Below, piece by piece: positions 1 through 9,320 of a DNA stretch of 64,000 bases. The DNA lies in assembly GCA_030427245.1 (NCBI GenBank), contig JAUHXA010000007.1:1-64000 (forward strand), read 5' to 3'. The notes below the pieces were generated by a model. The model saw only the letters and a list, made by a program, of their open reading frames with translations. It was not told the origin of the DNA and searched no databases. Source of the DNA: Bacteroidia bacterium (GTDB lineage Bacteria; Bacteroidota; Bacteroidia; Chitinophagales; UBA2359). The first letter of the stretch is position 1, and every line of letters starts with the position of its first letter. The translations under genes and the position numbers were made by a program.

Positions 1-92
1 ATATGACAATTACTTCCGATGACTTAATCGCCAATAAATACATTTTGCTACAAAAAGGCAAGAAAAGCTATGGCTTGGCGGTGGTGAGCTAA
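1..92 (+). CDS. C-terminal end of a gene entering from the left, function unknown
   Basis: An open frame without stops runs from the window edge to a TAA at 90-92. It ends in the residues YILLQKGKKSYGLAVVS, which read like a genuine protein terminus rather than noise. Only about 28 residues are visible and I do not recognise the family. The next gene starts at 463 on the same strand, so this frame would end its own transcription unit. Confidence 0.4.
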   Translation, partial: MTITSDDLIANKYILLQKGKKSYGLAVVS

Positions 93-390
93 TCTCTTGC
101 ATTGTTCAGTATTTTAGCTTATATTAGTGCTTGAACGGAAACCCTTAACTAACTGAATTTCAAAACATAACTAAATACTTAAATAAACGAACTTTTTAAG
201 GCAATTTTTGTATTTCCATAGCAAACTGACTATCATTTATTAGGAATTTATTGAACTTATATCAGTTCTTTGATTTTCAAAAAAGTTCAAATGTTTTTTC
301 AACTACAATACATTGATTATAAACCCTCTGTGAGTTTCCGTTCAGGCACTATATTAGAAGATACGTTTTCTTGCAACTACTTTTCAAGCT

Positions 391-426
391 CCTTGCATGT
401 TGAACAAATTTATTCAACATGCAAGG
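391..426. promoter_or_regulatory. Perfect 14-bp inverted repeat in the leader of the deiminase-like gene
   Basis: The arm CCTTGCATGTTGAA (391-404) is repeated exactly in inverse at 413-426, around an 8-base AT-rich loop. It ends 36 bases before the ATG at 463. No T-run follows, so it is not a typical terminator. It could be an operator for a dimeric regulator or an mRNA hairpin. The rest of the gap 93-462 is AT-rich and I see no gene in it. Confidence 0.55.
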
Positions 427-462
427 TACTTCATTTTCCATACCTATTTAAAAAGTAGTCTG

Positions 463-1776
463 ATGAAAAAAATCTTAACAATCGCTATTCTATTGGGAGC
501 CTCCTTTCTATTTAGTTTCCAAAACATTGTTGCGCAAGTTCCTGTAAACCCCCAACCGATTCCCGATTCTGCACCACAACAAGCACTCGTTGTTTATGCA
601 AGTGGGCAAATTGGAGAATTAGACAGAATTGCAGAAATCTACAACAAAACACGTCACTGCAATATTCCTTTGATTATCATTACTACCAAAGGACAATCTA
701 CTAAAGCCCCCATTCCCAATTTGCAGAAAAAACCCAATGTCAAGGTCATCGTGGTGAACAATTCTGATGCTTACGGCGGAGGTTTTGCAAGAGACAATTT
801 ACCTATTGTAGTTCAAACTGCCAATGGCTGCAAATATCTATGGGGCAATCCTTCTTTCGGCAAAGAAATGTTGGAGGAACTTAAAAAAGCCAAAGACCAA
901 ACAGGAAAACCCGTTTTGGATGGCACGAAAGTGGTGCAAACGCCTTTTCAATTTGATGGAGGAGACATGACCATTGGAGAAATTGAAGGGAAGAAATATC
1001 TTTTTGTCACCGAAAATTTCTGTCAACGCAATACGCCAAAAGGACAAAAACCAGATTTTGCAGCCTTGTCCAAAAAATTGAAGGATTATCTGGGCGTACA
1101 TGAAGTGGTAAAACTGCAAACCCCTCCTTCAATGGGAAGTCATGATAGTCATAGCGACTTTTTTGTAAGACCTTTACCACCTTGTGGCGAAAACAAAGGA
1201 AAATTGGTGGTTTCTTCATCAGATACCAAAACTTCAAAAGAAGACAAAGCCGCATTGGATAAGAACGTGAGCGACTTACAGAAAAGAGTTGGAGCAGGGA
1301 ATGTTGTCACCATTCCTGTGGGGGAAGGAAATCCAAAATACTCTTATGCCAATGCAGTTGTTGTTCGCACCCCCAGATGCTGTTTGATACTTGTACCGCA
1401 GTTTTTTGGAGGTGGACAAGCAGAAAGCGTGAAAGCTGCAAATGACTATTTGAAGGACAATAAACTCAATCCCAACGCTGCTCCTTCAACACTTTTAGAC
1501 CAAATCAATGCGCTGATTCTCAAAAACGATTCTGAGCCTGACTTCGACCCACGAATTGTTTATGATTTGTATGCTTTGAAGCAATACCAACTCGCTATGG
1601 AAAAATGCTGTCAAGTGATTCCCATATCTTCTTATGATACATTTCGTTCAGGTGGCGCAACACATTGTAGAGTGGGCAACTTGTTCATCGGGCCATGTGT
1701 CAAACCAAATGCAAACAACAATAACAACAACAATGAACACCCTAAAAGGAGAAGTCGAGGAAGAGGAAGGCATTAA
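463..1776 (+). CDS. Secreted peptidylarginine/agmatine deiminase-like protein (guanidino-modifying enzyme superfamily)
   Basis: The product has 437 residues. The start at 463 was chosen because it opens a clean Sec signal peptide (MKKILTIAILLGASFLFSF, ending ...IVAQ near residue 25); longer in-frame starts lack this. Motifs of the guanidino-modifying fold appear in the expected order: ARDN at 109-112, FDGGD at 164-168, HSD at 230-232, and a C-terminal GGATHC with the probable nucleophile Cys402. These match the Asp/His/Cys catalytic set of agmatine and peptidylarginine deiminases. Export argues for protein-arginine or extracellular guanidine substrates rather than cytoplasmic agmatine, but that is inference. 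The tail is odd: a run of seven Asn near 418-424 followed by an Arg/Gly-rich end. No downstream partner gene is evident, and a 14-bp inverted repeat lies in the leader. Confidence 0.75.
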   Translation: MKKILTIAILLGASFLFSFQNIVAQVPVNPQPIPDSAPQQALVVYASGQIGELDRIAEIYNKTRHCNIPLIIITTKGQSTKAPIPNLQKKPNVKVIVVNNSDAYGGGFARDNLPIVVQTANGCKYLWGNPSFGKEMLEELKKAKDQTGKPVLDGTKVVQTPFQFDGGDMTIGEIEGKKYLFVTENFCQRNTPKGQKPDFAALSKKLKDYLGVHEVVKLQTPPSMGSHDSHSDFFVRPLPPCGENKGKLVVSSSDTKTSKEDKAALDKNVSDLQKRVGAGNVVTIPVGEGNPKYSYANAVVVRTPRCCLILVPQFFGGGQAESVKAANDYLKDNKLNPNAAPSTLLDQINALILKNDSEPDFDPRIVYDLYALKQYQLAMEKCCQVIPISSYDTFRSGGATHCRVGNLFIGPCVKPNANNNNNNNEHPKRRSRGRGRH

Positions 1777-1993
1777 TCACTAATGGAAAAGGCACTGCCT
1801 AATAGAAAACCCAACTTTATTTCATGTTGATTTTTTTGTTGTAACAAAAAACTGCTTGCATCTACAATACTTGCATTTACCTTCAATCAGGGACAAAGCA
1901 CTTTCACCCCTTCCCGACTTCAATACAAACCTATACCTATCCCGTTCATCACATTTCTTTTGAAGGGTGATTATCTTGCTTTACTTTTGGAGC

Positions 1994-2830
1994 ATGATGA
2001 CAAAAACAAACAAAAAAATGGTACGGGGTATTCAAGTGATTGGAGTTGTGTCTGTATTGATTCCGATAGTGATAACCGCCTTTGAATTGATTACGACCAA
2101 CAAAGAATCCGTTGTATTTTTAGAGAACTTCCATCCGACACTCAGCCTAATCATTCTTTTTTATTATGGATTGCTGATTGTTTTGGGCATATCTTGGCTC
2201 GTGAAACAGCTTATCAACCAAATCAAATTCCTCCTCCAATTGAAGAGCGAAAAAACCAGTGCAGAATTGCTTCACCTAAAAAGTCAGGTCAATCCGCACT
2301 TCTTCTTCAATATGCTGAACAACCTCTACGGTCTGGTCGGAAAAGACGACAAAAAGGCGCAAGATTTGATTCTCAAACTTTCGGATTTGATGCGTTACAG
2401 CATTTACGAAGGACAAAAAGATTTTGTGCCGATTTCGGAAGAGGTCGAATACCTCAAAAACTACATCGAACTGAACAAGATGCGCTATCACAAAAAGATA
2501 GACATACGGTTTGACGCTCAAATTGAAGGAGAATACAAAGTAAGACCTTTGCTTTTCATCCTACTTTTGGAAAATGCGTTCAAACATGGGGTCGAAAAAT
2601 TGAGGGACAATGCCTATGTTCACATCAATATTATTGCACACGAGGAACAAGTACAGTTTTCAGTAGAAAACAATTTTGATTCTTCCGAAAAAGAGAATCA
2701 AGAAGGAAAAGGCATTGGATTGAAGAACCTCAAACGAAGACTGCAATTGGCATATCCCAATGAACATGATTTGTCTTTTTTCGCAACAGGAAACGTATAT
2801 AAAGCTCAACTAAAATTGGTCCATTTATGA
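1994..2830 (+). CDS. Sensor histidine kinase, LytS/YehU type
   Basis: The protein has 278 residues from the ATG at 1994; a GTG at 1967 is a weaker alternative. Two transmembrane helices fill about residues 12-32 and 50-72 with almost no sensory loop. The histidine-kinase core follows: the phospho-acceptor box VNPHFFFN with His102, the N box LLENAFKHG, and the G box GKGIGLKNLKRRL. This is the His_kinase/HATPase_c layout that partners LytTR regulators. The stop codon overlaps the start of the next gene by four bases (ATGA), so the pair is translationally coupled. The lack of a large extracellular domain suggests a membrane or intramembrane stimulus, which is inference. Confidence 0.9.
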   Translation: MMTKTNKKMVRGIQVIGVVSVLIPIVITAFELITTNKESVVFLENFHPTLSLIILFYYGLLIVLGISWLVKQLINQIKFLLQLKSEKTSAELLHLKSQVNPHFFFNMLNNLYGLVGKDDKKAQDLILKLSDLMRYSIYEGQKDFVPISEEVEYLKNYIELNKMRYHKKIDIRFDAQIEGEYKVRPLLFILLLENAFKHGVEKLRDNAYVHINIIAHEEQVQFSVENNFDSSEKENQEGKGIGLKNLKRRLQLAYPNEHDLSFFATGNVYKAQLKLVHL

Positions 2831-3525
2831 TTCGATACTTGATTGTTGATGACGAATACATCGCACACCAAATCATTGAAGGTTACTGCAAACTCTTGCC
2901 CAATATGGTATTGAAGAAAAACTGTTATGATGCACTCGAAGCCTTTGAATACTTGAACGAAAAACCAATTGACCTCATTTTTCTCGACCTCAATATGCCC
3001 AAGTTGAAGGGTTTTGACTTCTTGAAAACCCTCAATTCTCCGCCCAAAGTAATTGTGACGACTGCCTACAAAGAATATGCTCTCGAAGGATATGAGTTGA
3101 ACATTGAAGATTACCTACTCAAACCTTTTGGCTTCGACCGATTTTTGAAAGCCATCAACAAAGCCTTTGGTTCTTCACAACTCCCACAATCTTTTTCAAG
3201 TCAACATACACCTCCACAAAGACGCATTTTTCTGCGAAGTAACAAAAAGTACATACAGGTAGAAGTCGATGAAATTCAGTACTTAGAGGCTTCTGGGAAT
3301 TATACCAAAGTGGTAAACACAAAGGAAACGATTGTCGTTCGAGAGAAAATTTCGGATGTGTTGGCACTCTTACCCAAACAAGGTTTTTTGCAAGTGCACA
3401 AATCCTTTGCGGTTGCTATTTCGCATATCAAAAATATTGAAGGAAACAGGATTGCTATTGGGCAGGATTTTATTCCGATAGGGAAGATGTATAAAGGTGG
3501 GGTTAATCAGCTTTTGAAGTCGTAG
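2827..3525 (+). CDS. LytTR-family response regulator
   Basis: The protein has 232 residues. An N-terminal receiver domain (about 1-120) has the acidic pair DDE near residue 8, the phospho-acceptor Asp in LIFLDLNMP and the conserved Lys in LLKPFGF. A C-terminal LytTR DNA-binding domain spans about 135-232 (IFLRSNKKYIQVEVDEIQYLEASGNY is its first part in abbreviated description: strand, then the YLEA turn). It is coupled to the kinase upstream by a 4-base overlap, so this is the cognate pair. LytTR proteins usually bind short direct repeats; I could not assign a target in this window. The neighbouring secreted deiminase-like gene is a possible but unproven target. Confidence 0.9.
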   Translation: MIRYLIVDDEYIAHQIIEGYCKLLPNMVLKKNCYDALEAFEYLNEKPIDLIFLDLNMPKLKGFDFLKTLNSPPKVIVTTAYKEYALEGYELNIEDYLLKPFGFDRFLKAINKAFGSSQLPQSFSSQHTPPQRRIFLRSNKKYIQVEVDEIQYLEASGNYTKVVNTKETIVVREKISDVLALLPKQGFLQVHKSFAVAISHIKNIEGNRIAIGQDFIPIGKMYKGGVNQLLKS

Positions 3526-3658
3526 ATTTACCTTCAATTAAATTTGAATTCTGGTCTATCTTAAATTCTTTTCCTTAGGAAAAAACCAATTACCGTAAGT
3601 ACAAATACGAGCCAATTCAAAATTAATTCTCTCCAAACATAACTCAGGTCTTTTACCT

Positions 3659-3696
3659 GTTCTTTTGCCTTGACGCAAAAGAACCAAAAAGTCAAG
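3659..3696. repeat. Intergenic hairpin repeat, probably dispersed in the genome
   Basis: GTTCTTTTGC (3659-3668) and GCAAAAGAAC (3675-3684) form a perfect 10-bp hairpin with loop CTTGAC, and that loop is itself repeated in inverse as GTCAAG at 3691-3696. The mutually exclusive pairings look deliberate. Short intergenic sequences of this flavour recur in Bacteroidota genomes, but I see only one copy here. The rest of the gap 3526-3897 shows no gene. Confidence 0.5.
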
Positions 3697-3897
3697 CCTG
3701 AATTTCTTGCTTAACGCTCCAAAAGCACGAAAATCCTAAACAAAATAAACTCGCTACGCTCAAACAGAATTTTGTTCTTAACGGATTTTAGCACTTTTTC
3801 CACTACAAGAAATAAGGGCGTTTAATATGCCTCAAATGTAGTATTTTCACTAACTCTTACCAAAAAAAATATTGTATTTTGGCAATCAATTAGAGGT

Positions 3898-6210
3898 TTA
3901 TCTAACCAAACTCATCCTCACCACCACCGACTTTGAAGCAGGCGTTTCGCTGTATTTTTCCTTCAAATTCACCGGTACCAACACATTCGCTTCTGGAAAA
4001 TAAGTCGCCACACATTGACGAGGAATATCGTATTCCACAATCATAAAGGTCTCTGCAATGCGTTCTTCACCATCATAAAAGCTGTGCAAATTCACAAAAT
4101 CGCCCTGCTTCAATCCCGCAGCCTTCAAATCCTCTCCATTCACCATCACCACACGCCGACCGTTGGAAATCCCCCTATATCTGTCGTCCAAGCCATAAAT
4201 CGTGGTGTTGAATTGGTCGTGACTTCGAACCGTAGCCATCAAGTATTCCCCTTCCTTCGATTCGTGTTTGGGAAGTACATTGACCGTAAATTTCGCTTTA
4301 CCGACATCCGTGTTGAACTTACCATCCCTCGCTGCATTTGGCAAATAGAAGCCACCATCTCGTCGCACTCGCTCATTGTAGTTGTCAAAACCTTTAATCG
4401 TTTTTTCAACGGCATCTCGAATCAAATCGTAATTCTCCATCATGCCTTGCCAATCCGCCTTGCCTACTTTCTCCTTCAATGTTGCCATTGCCAAACGGCA
4501 CACAATTGCAGGTTCGCTGATTAGATGCTCGGAAGCAGGAAGTAGATTTCCTTGTGAGCGTTGGACAACACCCATTGAGTTTTCGGTGCTGACAAACTGC
4601 TTGCCGCTTTTCTGTACATCCTCCTCCGTTCTACCCAAACAAGGGAGAATCAAGGCGTTTTTGCCGTGAATCAAATGACTTCGATTCGGTTTGGTCGAAA
4701 CGTGAACGGTCAATCTGCAATTCTGCAAACCCTTGAAATTGAGTTCCGTATCAGGTGTTGCAGTCGCAAAATTGCCACCCATTCCGAAAAACACCATTCC
4801 TTCTTTTTCCGCCATTGCCTTTACCGCATTGACCGTATTGAAGCCCTCTTCTTGAGGTGGGTCAAAGTCAAACACCTCCCTCAATTTTTCACCCAATTCA
4901 GGACGCAATTTTTCCCAAACGCCCATTGTACGGTCGCCCTGCACATTGCTGTGTCCACGCACAGGACAAGTTCCGCCTCCTTCTATGCCTATACTTCCTT
5001 TGACGAGCAAAAGATTGACCCATTCGGTGATGTTTTCAAAGCCATTTTTATGTTGTGTCAAACCCATTGCCCAACAGACGATAATGCGCTCGGATTTGTG
5101 TATCATTTCTGCAGCTTCTTGGATTTCGCTCAGCGGAATACCACATTGTTTCGACAAATCTTTGAGTTTGTAATTGTCCAAATCATTTACAAAAGCTTCG
5201 TAGCCTGTCGTATGTCGATTGATGAAAGTATGATTGAACACCTTCCCTGGAGCTTGACGCTCTTTTTCGGCAAGAATCTTCAATATGGCTTTGGTCAAAG
5301 CGACATCTTCGTTGATTTTGACCTGCAAAAAAAGATTGGAAAGCGGAACGCCACCATTGAAGTAATCGGCTACCTTTTGTGGGTCTTTGAATTTTATCAA
5401 GCCCGTTTCCTTCAATGGGTTGATGCCAATGATTTTCGCTCCTTTTTTCTTGGCTTTTCGGAGGGCAGACATCATGCGGGGGTGATTCGTGCCAGGATTT
5501 TGTCCTGCAATGATGATGAGGTCGGTTTTGTAAAAATCTTCTAATTTGACTGAGCCTTTGCCGATTCCCAAAGTTTCGGAAAGCGCAAAACCACTCGATT
5601 CGTGGCACATATTGGAGCAGTCAGGTAGATTGTTTGTGCCAAATTGACGAGCAAACAATTGATACAAAAAGGCGGCTTCGTTGCTCGTTCGACCAGAGGT
5701 ATAAAAAATAGCATCGTCTGGACTCTCCAAATCGTTCAATTCTGCTGCAATAAACTGAAAGGCTTCTTCCCACGAAATGGGTTGGTAATGGGTTTCTCCT
5801 TCCTTCAATATCATCGGATGCGTGATGCGTCCTTGTTTGCCGAGCCAATATTCGGAGTAGGTTTTGAGTTCTTCCACGCTGTATTTTTGGAAAAATTCGG
5901 GTGTAGCTCGTGCCTTTGTCGCTTCTTCTGCCACTGCTTTTGCACCATTTTCACAGTATTCACCCAAGCTCGAACGATGGTCATCGGGGTCTGGCCACGC
6001 ACAACCAGGACAGTCAAAGCCTTCCATTTGATTGACACTGAACAAAGTCTTCACGGTCGTGCTGACATCCATTTCTTCAAAGCTTCGCTTGAGGGTCGTC
6101 AATATGGCAGGAATCCCCGCAGCGATTTCTTTTGTTTTACCTACTTTAATTTGTTCCTTTTTGGTAGAAGGTTGTGTTTCTATTTTTGAAGTGTTTTTAT
6201 TGGAGTCCAT
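3898..6210 (-). CDS. FdhF/YdeP-family molybdopterin oxidoreductase
   Basis: The protein has 770 residues, the usual length for this family of formate-dehydrogenase-like enzymes. The N-terminal part has a FDCPGCAWPDP segment with Cys67, Cys70 and Cys86, a reduced Cys set compared with the four-Cys iron-sulphur site of true formate dehydrogenases. The MCHES segment places Cys202-His203 where E. coli FdhF has selenocysteine-His, so Cys202 is the likely molybdenum ligand. Molybdopterin-binding and C-terminal dinucleotide-binding domains follow. Substrate is unknown for most members; E. coli YdeP is linked to acid resistance. A -7 promoter box (6261-6268) lies about 50 bases upstream. No dedicated electron-transfer partner is adjacent. 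Confidence 0.88.
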   Translation of the reverse strand: MDSNKNTSKIETQPSTKKEQIKVGKTKEIAAGIPAILTTLKRSFEEMDVSTTVKTLFSVNQMEGFDCPGCAWPDPDDHRSSLGEYCENGAKAVAEEATKARATPEFFQKYSVEELKTYSEYWLGKQGRITHPMILKEGETHYQPISWEEAFQFIAAELNDLESPDDAIFYTSGRTSNEAAFLYQLFARQFGTNNLPDCSNMCHESSGFALSETLGIGKGSVKLEDFYKTDLIIIAGQNPGTNHPRMMSALRKAKKKGAKIIGINPLKETGLIKFKDPQKVADYFNGGVPLSNLFLQVKINEDVALTKAILKILAEKERQAPGKVFNHTFINRHTTGYEAFVNDLDNYKLKDLSKQCGIPLSEIQEAAEMIHKSERIIVCWAMGLTQHKNGFENITEWVNLLLVKGSIGIEGGGTCPVRGHSNVQGDRTMGVWEKLRPELGEKLREVFDFDPPQEEGFNTVNAVKAMAEKEGMVFFGMGGNFATATPDTELNFKGLQNCRLTVHVSTKPNRSHLIHGKNALILPCLGRTEEDVQKSGKQFVSTENSMGVVQRSQGNLLPASEHLISEPAIVCRLAMATLKEKVGKADWQGMMENYDLIRDAVEKTIKGFDNYNERVRRDGGFYLPNAARDGKFNTDVGKAKFTVNVLPKHESKEGEYLMATVRSHDQFNTTIYGLDDRYRGISNGRRVVMVNGEDLKAAGLKQGDFVNLHSFYDGEERIAETFMIVEYDIPRQCVATYFPEANVLVPVNLKEKYSETPASKSVVVRMSLVR

Positions 6211-6260
6211 AGAGGAAGTTTATTGTCGAGGTTTGATGGTTGCTTATTGCAGTAAGTCAA

Positions 6261-6268
6261 CAAAGATA
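6261..6268 (-). promoter_or_regulatory. Bacteroidota -7 box for the molybdopterin oxidoreductase gene
   Basis: The minus strand reads TATCTTTG, a perfect TAnnTTTG, ending 51 bases before the start codon at 6210. I could not assign a convincing -33 TTTG. Confidence 0.5.
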
Positions 6269-6455
6269 AGGAATTGGAGGTTTAGGGAAAGAGATAATAT
6301 TTTTGAGTGAAAAAAACTAAAAATAATCGCAATTCAAGGAATTATTTTAGCAATTTGAATGTTCTTATATTGTGACATGAATGAAGGTAGATTCTACTTC
6401 AATCGCACACTAACTATCTCAAAAAAAATGTTTTAACTATCAACAAAACACATCT

Positions 6456-7841
6456 ATGAGTAATACTACAACCACAGAAACTTGGCGTGAACGGATGCGT
6501 CGATTGGGAAGAGAATACACTGAATTGGAAGACATGGTTCGGACGGGTTTTCTTCAACTGACCAACGATGATTTGGAGAAATTCAAGGAGGCGCAAAAAG
6601 AATTGAGAGGTCTTCGTTCGAAAGTGGGCAAAATAGACAGTGAGATTGGCAAGCTAAAAGATGTAGAAACAATTATCAAGCACATTCGCAAACTCCGAAT
6701 CGAAAGAGTGCGTGCTGAAAGAGTCGAACGTCGCAAGCAAAAGGCGATAGAACTCGAAGAAAAGCGACAGAAGGAAATAGAACGCAAGCAAAAAACACCA
6801 ACCTATCTCGGCGACAAGGTTTCCAAAGGACTGAAATATGAAGGCGGAAACGAGCAAACATTGACCGAGCTGCAATTGCCGATTATCCGAAATGCTGAAG
6901 ACATCGCCAATGCCATGCAATTGTCGATGGGCAAAGTTTCGTGGTTGAGTTATCACCGAGTCACCGCCAAAACCGACCATTATCACCGCTTTCAAATCCC
7001 CAAACGAAAAGGCGGCTTCCGAAGCATCGCCTCTCCAAAACCTACCCTCCGAACTGCTCAATCTTGGATTCTCGAAAACATCCTCTCCAAAATCACCGTC
7101 CACGAAAATGCGATGGCTTTCCGCAAAAATCGCTCGATTACCAACAATGCCGAACCGCATCAAGGCAAAGGAGTTGTGATAAAAATGGACTTAAAAGACT
7201 TTTTTCCTTCCATACAGTTTCGCCGCATCAAAGGTTTGTTCCAAAGTTTTGGCTACAATGAAGGTGTGTCGACCATTTTTGGATTGATTTGTACGGATGC
7301 TTTTCGTGTAAATGCCAAATTGGATGGACAGGATTTTTATGTGGCATTGGGTGAACGCTATTTGCCGCAAGGTGCTTGTACTTCACCTGCCTTGACCAAT
7401 ATTATCTGCCGAAAACTCGATAGCAGAATGACCGGTCTTGCCAAAAAATACGACTACACTTATACCCGCTATGCTGATGACATGATTTTTTCTCATGCCG
7501 ATAAAAATAACAAAGCAGTTGCGTGGATTTTGAAGTGTACACAAGAGATTATTGAAGGAGAGGGATTTTTGATTCATCCCGACAAAACGGCTGTCATGCG
7601 TTCGCATCGTCGACAGGCTGTGACAGGAATTGTGGTAAACGAAACCATGAATGTTTCCCGTCGTGATTTACGCAACTTTCGTAGCTTTTTGCACCATTAT
7701 GAAAATGAAGGAGCAGAAATTATGAGCGAACGAATCGGCAAAGATGCCACACAATATGCCAAAGGGTATTGGGCTTTTGTGAATATGGTGAATCAGGAGA
7801 AAGCGGGGAAAATATTGGAGAAACATGGATGGCTGAAGTAG
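6456..7841 (+). CDS. Retron-type reverse transcriptase with N-terminal coiled-coil extension
   Basis: The protein has 461 residues. About 20-115 is highly charged helix/coiled coil, absent from the smallest retron RTs. The RT core begins near 175 (FQIPKRKGGFRSI), with catalytic Asp245 in MDLKDFFPS, LPQGACTSP at 303-311 and YADD at 339-342. Two signatures specific to retron RTs are present: NAxxH (NAEPH, 231-235) and VTG (389-391). Retron RTs normally copy a short RNA encoded next to them into msDNA and act in phage defence. The 245-base space upstream shows no hairpin pair I would call msr/msd, so the template is unknown. The gene is monocistronic with its own terminator. A broken second copy of its 3' end lies at 9321-9521. 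Confidence 0.9.
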   Translation: MSNTTTTETWRERMRRLGREYTELEDMVRTGFLQLTNDDLEKFKEAQKELRGLRSKVGKIDSEIGKLKDVETIIKHIRKLRIERVRAERVERRKQKAIELEEKRQKEIERKQKTPTYLGDKVSKGLKYEGGNEQTLTELQLPIIRNAEDIANAMQLSMGKVSWLSYHRVTAKTDHYHRFQIPKRKGGFRSIASPKPTLRTAQSWILENILSKITVHENAMAFRKNRSITNNAEPHQGKGVVIKMDLKDFFPSIQFRRIKGLFQSFGYNEGVSTIFGLICTDAFRVNAKLDGQDFYVALGERYLPQGACTSPALTNIICRKLDSRMTGLAKKYDYTYTRYADDMIFSHADKNNKAVAWILKCTQEIIEGEGFLIHPDKTAVMRSHRRQAVTGIVVNETMNVSRRDLRNFRSFLHHYENEGAEIMSERIGKDATQYAKGYWAFVNMVNQEKAGKILEKHGWLK

Positions 7842-7889
7842 GCTAAATATCCGTTGTAGGATTCTGAATATCAAATAATTGGAATAAAA

Positions 7890-7929
7890 AATCGGTTAAC
7901 CATAAATTTACGGTTAGCCGATTTTTTTT
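7890..7929. terminator. Bidirectional intrinsic terminator between the RT and DUF3095 genes
   Basis: AATCGGTTAACC (7890-7901) pairs with GGTTAGCCGATT (7912-7923), with one G-U pair. A T-run follows on the plus strand, and an A-run before the stem supplies one on the minus strand, so it can serve both convergent genes. Confidence 0.8.
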
Positions 7930-8021
7930 GAATAGAAAGACGCCAAATTTTCGTTTTAAAGAATTGAAGGCTGCAAAAGAAATCACTTATTTTTCCTCAA
8001 AAATTTAAGGTATATTGTCAA

Positions 8022-9176
8022 CTATTTACGCTTCTCTTTAAACATCTTCGCAGCAGTTGTATAACCTCCCTCGGTGCCATCTACGAAGTGAATATGTTTT
8101 GTTTTTCGATCTTCCACATAGCAGGACATGATGGAAGAGTGGGTAGTGTGAATGCCGTAGATGATTTTATTTTGGGCTTCCAATTCATCCAAAAAAACGA
8201 CCAAGTCATCAATTTCTTTTTGTGTACCAGAGATAACACTATTTAGTGTACCATCAATCATTAGCGAATAAGATAACTCACTAATCTTTTGCAAATAAGC
8301 TTTCCCTTCCTCAAAAAAGGCAAAGTAATATTTGCCAAATATGGTCAATAGCCAGTTTTTTATCAAAAAAGCAAAAGAGTATTTGCCGAGGCGGGCATCT
8401 AATTCCTTTTTAATTTTTTTGAGGGTCAGATTAAGTTTCAGCTTTACAGTTGAAATAGGCTGCCGTTCTTCATAGGTGCCAAAAATGTGATTGATTTTTG
8501 ATATAACTTCCTGATAAACCTTTCCTTGAAGTGTATCTACAGGACAATCTACCAACAAACAAACAATTTTTTCTTCTGCAAAAGGAGGTTCAACTTCCTC
8601 CCAACGACATTCCATTCCTTCCAAATTGACTGCAATGGCTTGTTCAGCATCTTGTGTCTCCTCTACAAAAAGGAATTTAATTCTACTTTCTGCATATTTT
8701 AATCCTGTTCCCAGCGCGATAGGAACAGTAAGGTGCGTACTCATACAAAACTTAGCGATTTGGATGGTGCGATTCTGCTTATACACCTCTTTGACAGGAA
8801 AAGAGCCTACCTTCAAATTCAGCTGCATATTTTTTTTGACATGATGGCGGTAATTCTCCAATACATTCAATATTTCATTCAACGCAAAATCGGGTAGGAG
8901 AAAAGTAGCCCCGTCTCCGCCAAAAAAATAAGGGATTTTCAACCCTTGATTCATGCTTTTTAGCTTGTTCAACACTGCAATAATTCCACCTGTTGCAGTC
9001 AGATTCACTTCATGATGAAAGCCATTTTTTACTGCCTGTGTAGATTTTTCAACGTCCAAAACTACTACATGCCAGTTCTCTGGAACTTTTTTAAACAGAT
9101 ATTCCTCTCCTAATAATTCTACTAATGGGATTGTGTGTTTGGTAAGGTTTTTATAAAAAAGGTGGTTGTTTTTCAT
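8022..9176 (-). CDS. DUF3095 protein, class III nucleotidyl cyclase-like
   Basis: The protein has 384 residues. The N-terminal half matches DUF3095: WHVVVLDVEKST (Asp41) and YFFGGDGA (Asp88) correspond to the two metal-binding strands of class III adenylyl/guanylyl cyclases. The rest is mixed alpha/beta with a C-terminal segment near 340-375. I recognise the family, but its product is not established, and some members may not be catalytic. No cyclic-nucleotide effector is adjacent; the Crp-type regulator at 24.7 kb is too distant to link. It sits between an intact RT gene and an RT remnant, so it may belong to the same acquired segment; that is inference. Confidence 0.75.
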   Translation of the reverse strand: MKNNHLFYKNLTKHTIPLVELLGEEYLFKKVPENWHVVVLDVEKSTQAVKNGFHHEVNLTATGGIIAVLNKLKSMNQGLKIPYFFGGDGATFLLPDFALNEILNVLENYRHHVKKNMQLNLKVGSFPVKEVYKQNRTIQIAKFCMSTHLTVPIALGTGLKYAESRIKFLFVEETQDAEQAIAVNLEGMECRWEEVEPPFAEEKIVCLLVDCPVDTLQGKVYQEVISKINHIFGTYEERQPISTVKLKLNLTLKKIKKELDARLGKYSFAFLIKNWLLTIFGKYYFAFFEEGKAYLQKISELSYSLMIDGTLNSVISGTQKEIDDLVVFLDELEAQNKIIYGIHTTHSSIMSCYVEDRKTKHIHFVDGTEGGYTTAAKMFKEKRK

Positions 9177-9320
9177 GCTTACATTTTTGTTGTTAGCGGG
9201 GAAGAAAAAGCCTTGCCCATTATTATGAGTCTATTTTCAAAACGTAGCCCTTAGATAGATGTTCATAGTTTACAAATGTTTATCTTTTGTTCAGAGTTGA
9301 TTAATTTAACTTCTCTTTAG

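Noticed and set aside
4015-5608. Long open frames opposite the molybdopterin oxidoreductase gene
   Set aside because: They are shadows of a gene with strong codon bias and carry no recognisable domain.
6211-6455. Retron msr/msd upstream of the RT
   Set aside because: Only small imperfect hairpins (for example near 6385-6405) are visible, with no flanking a1/a2 repeat pair.
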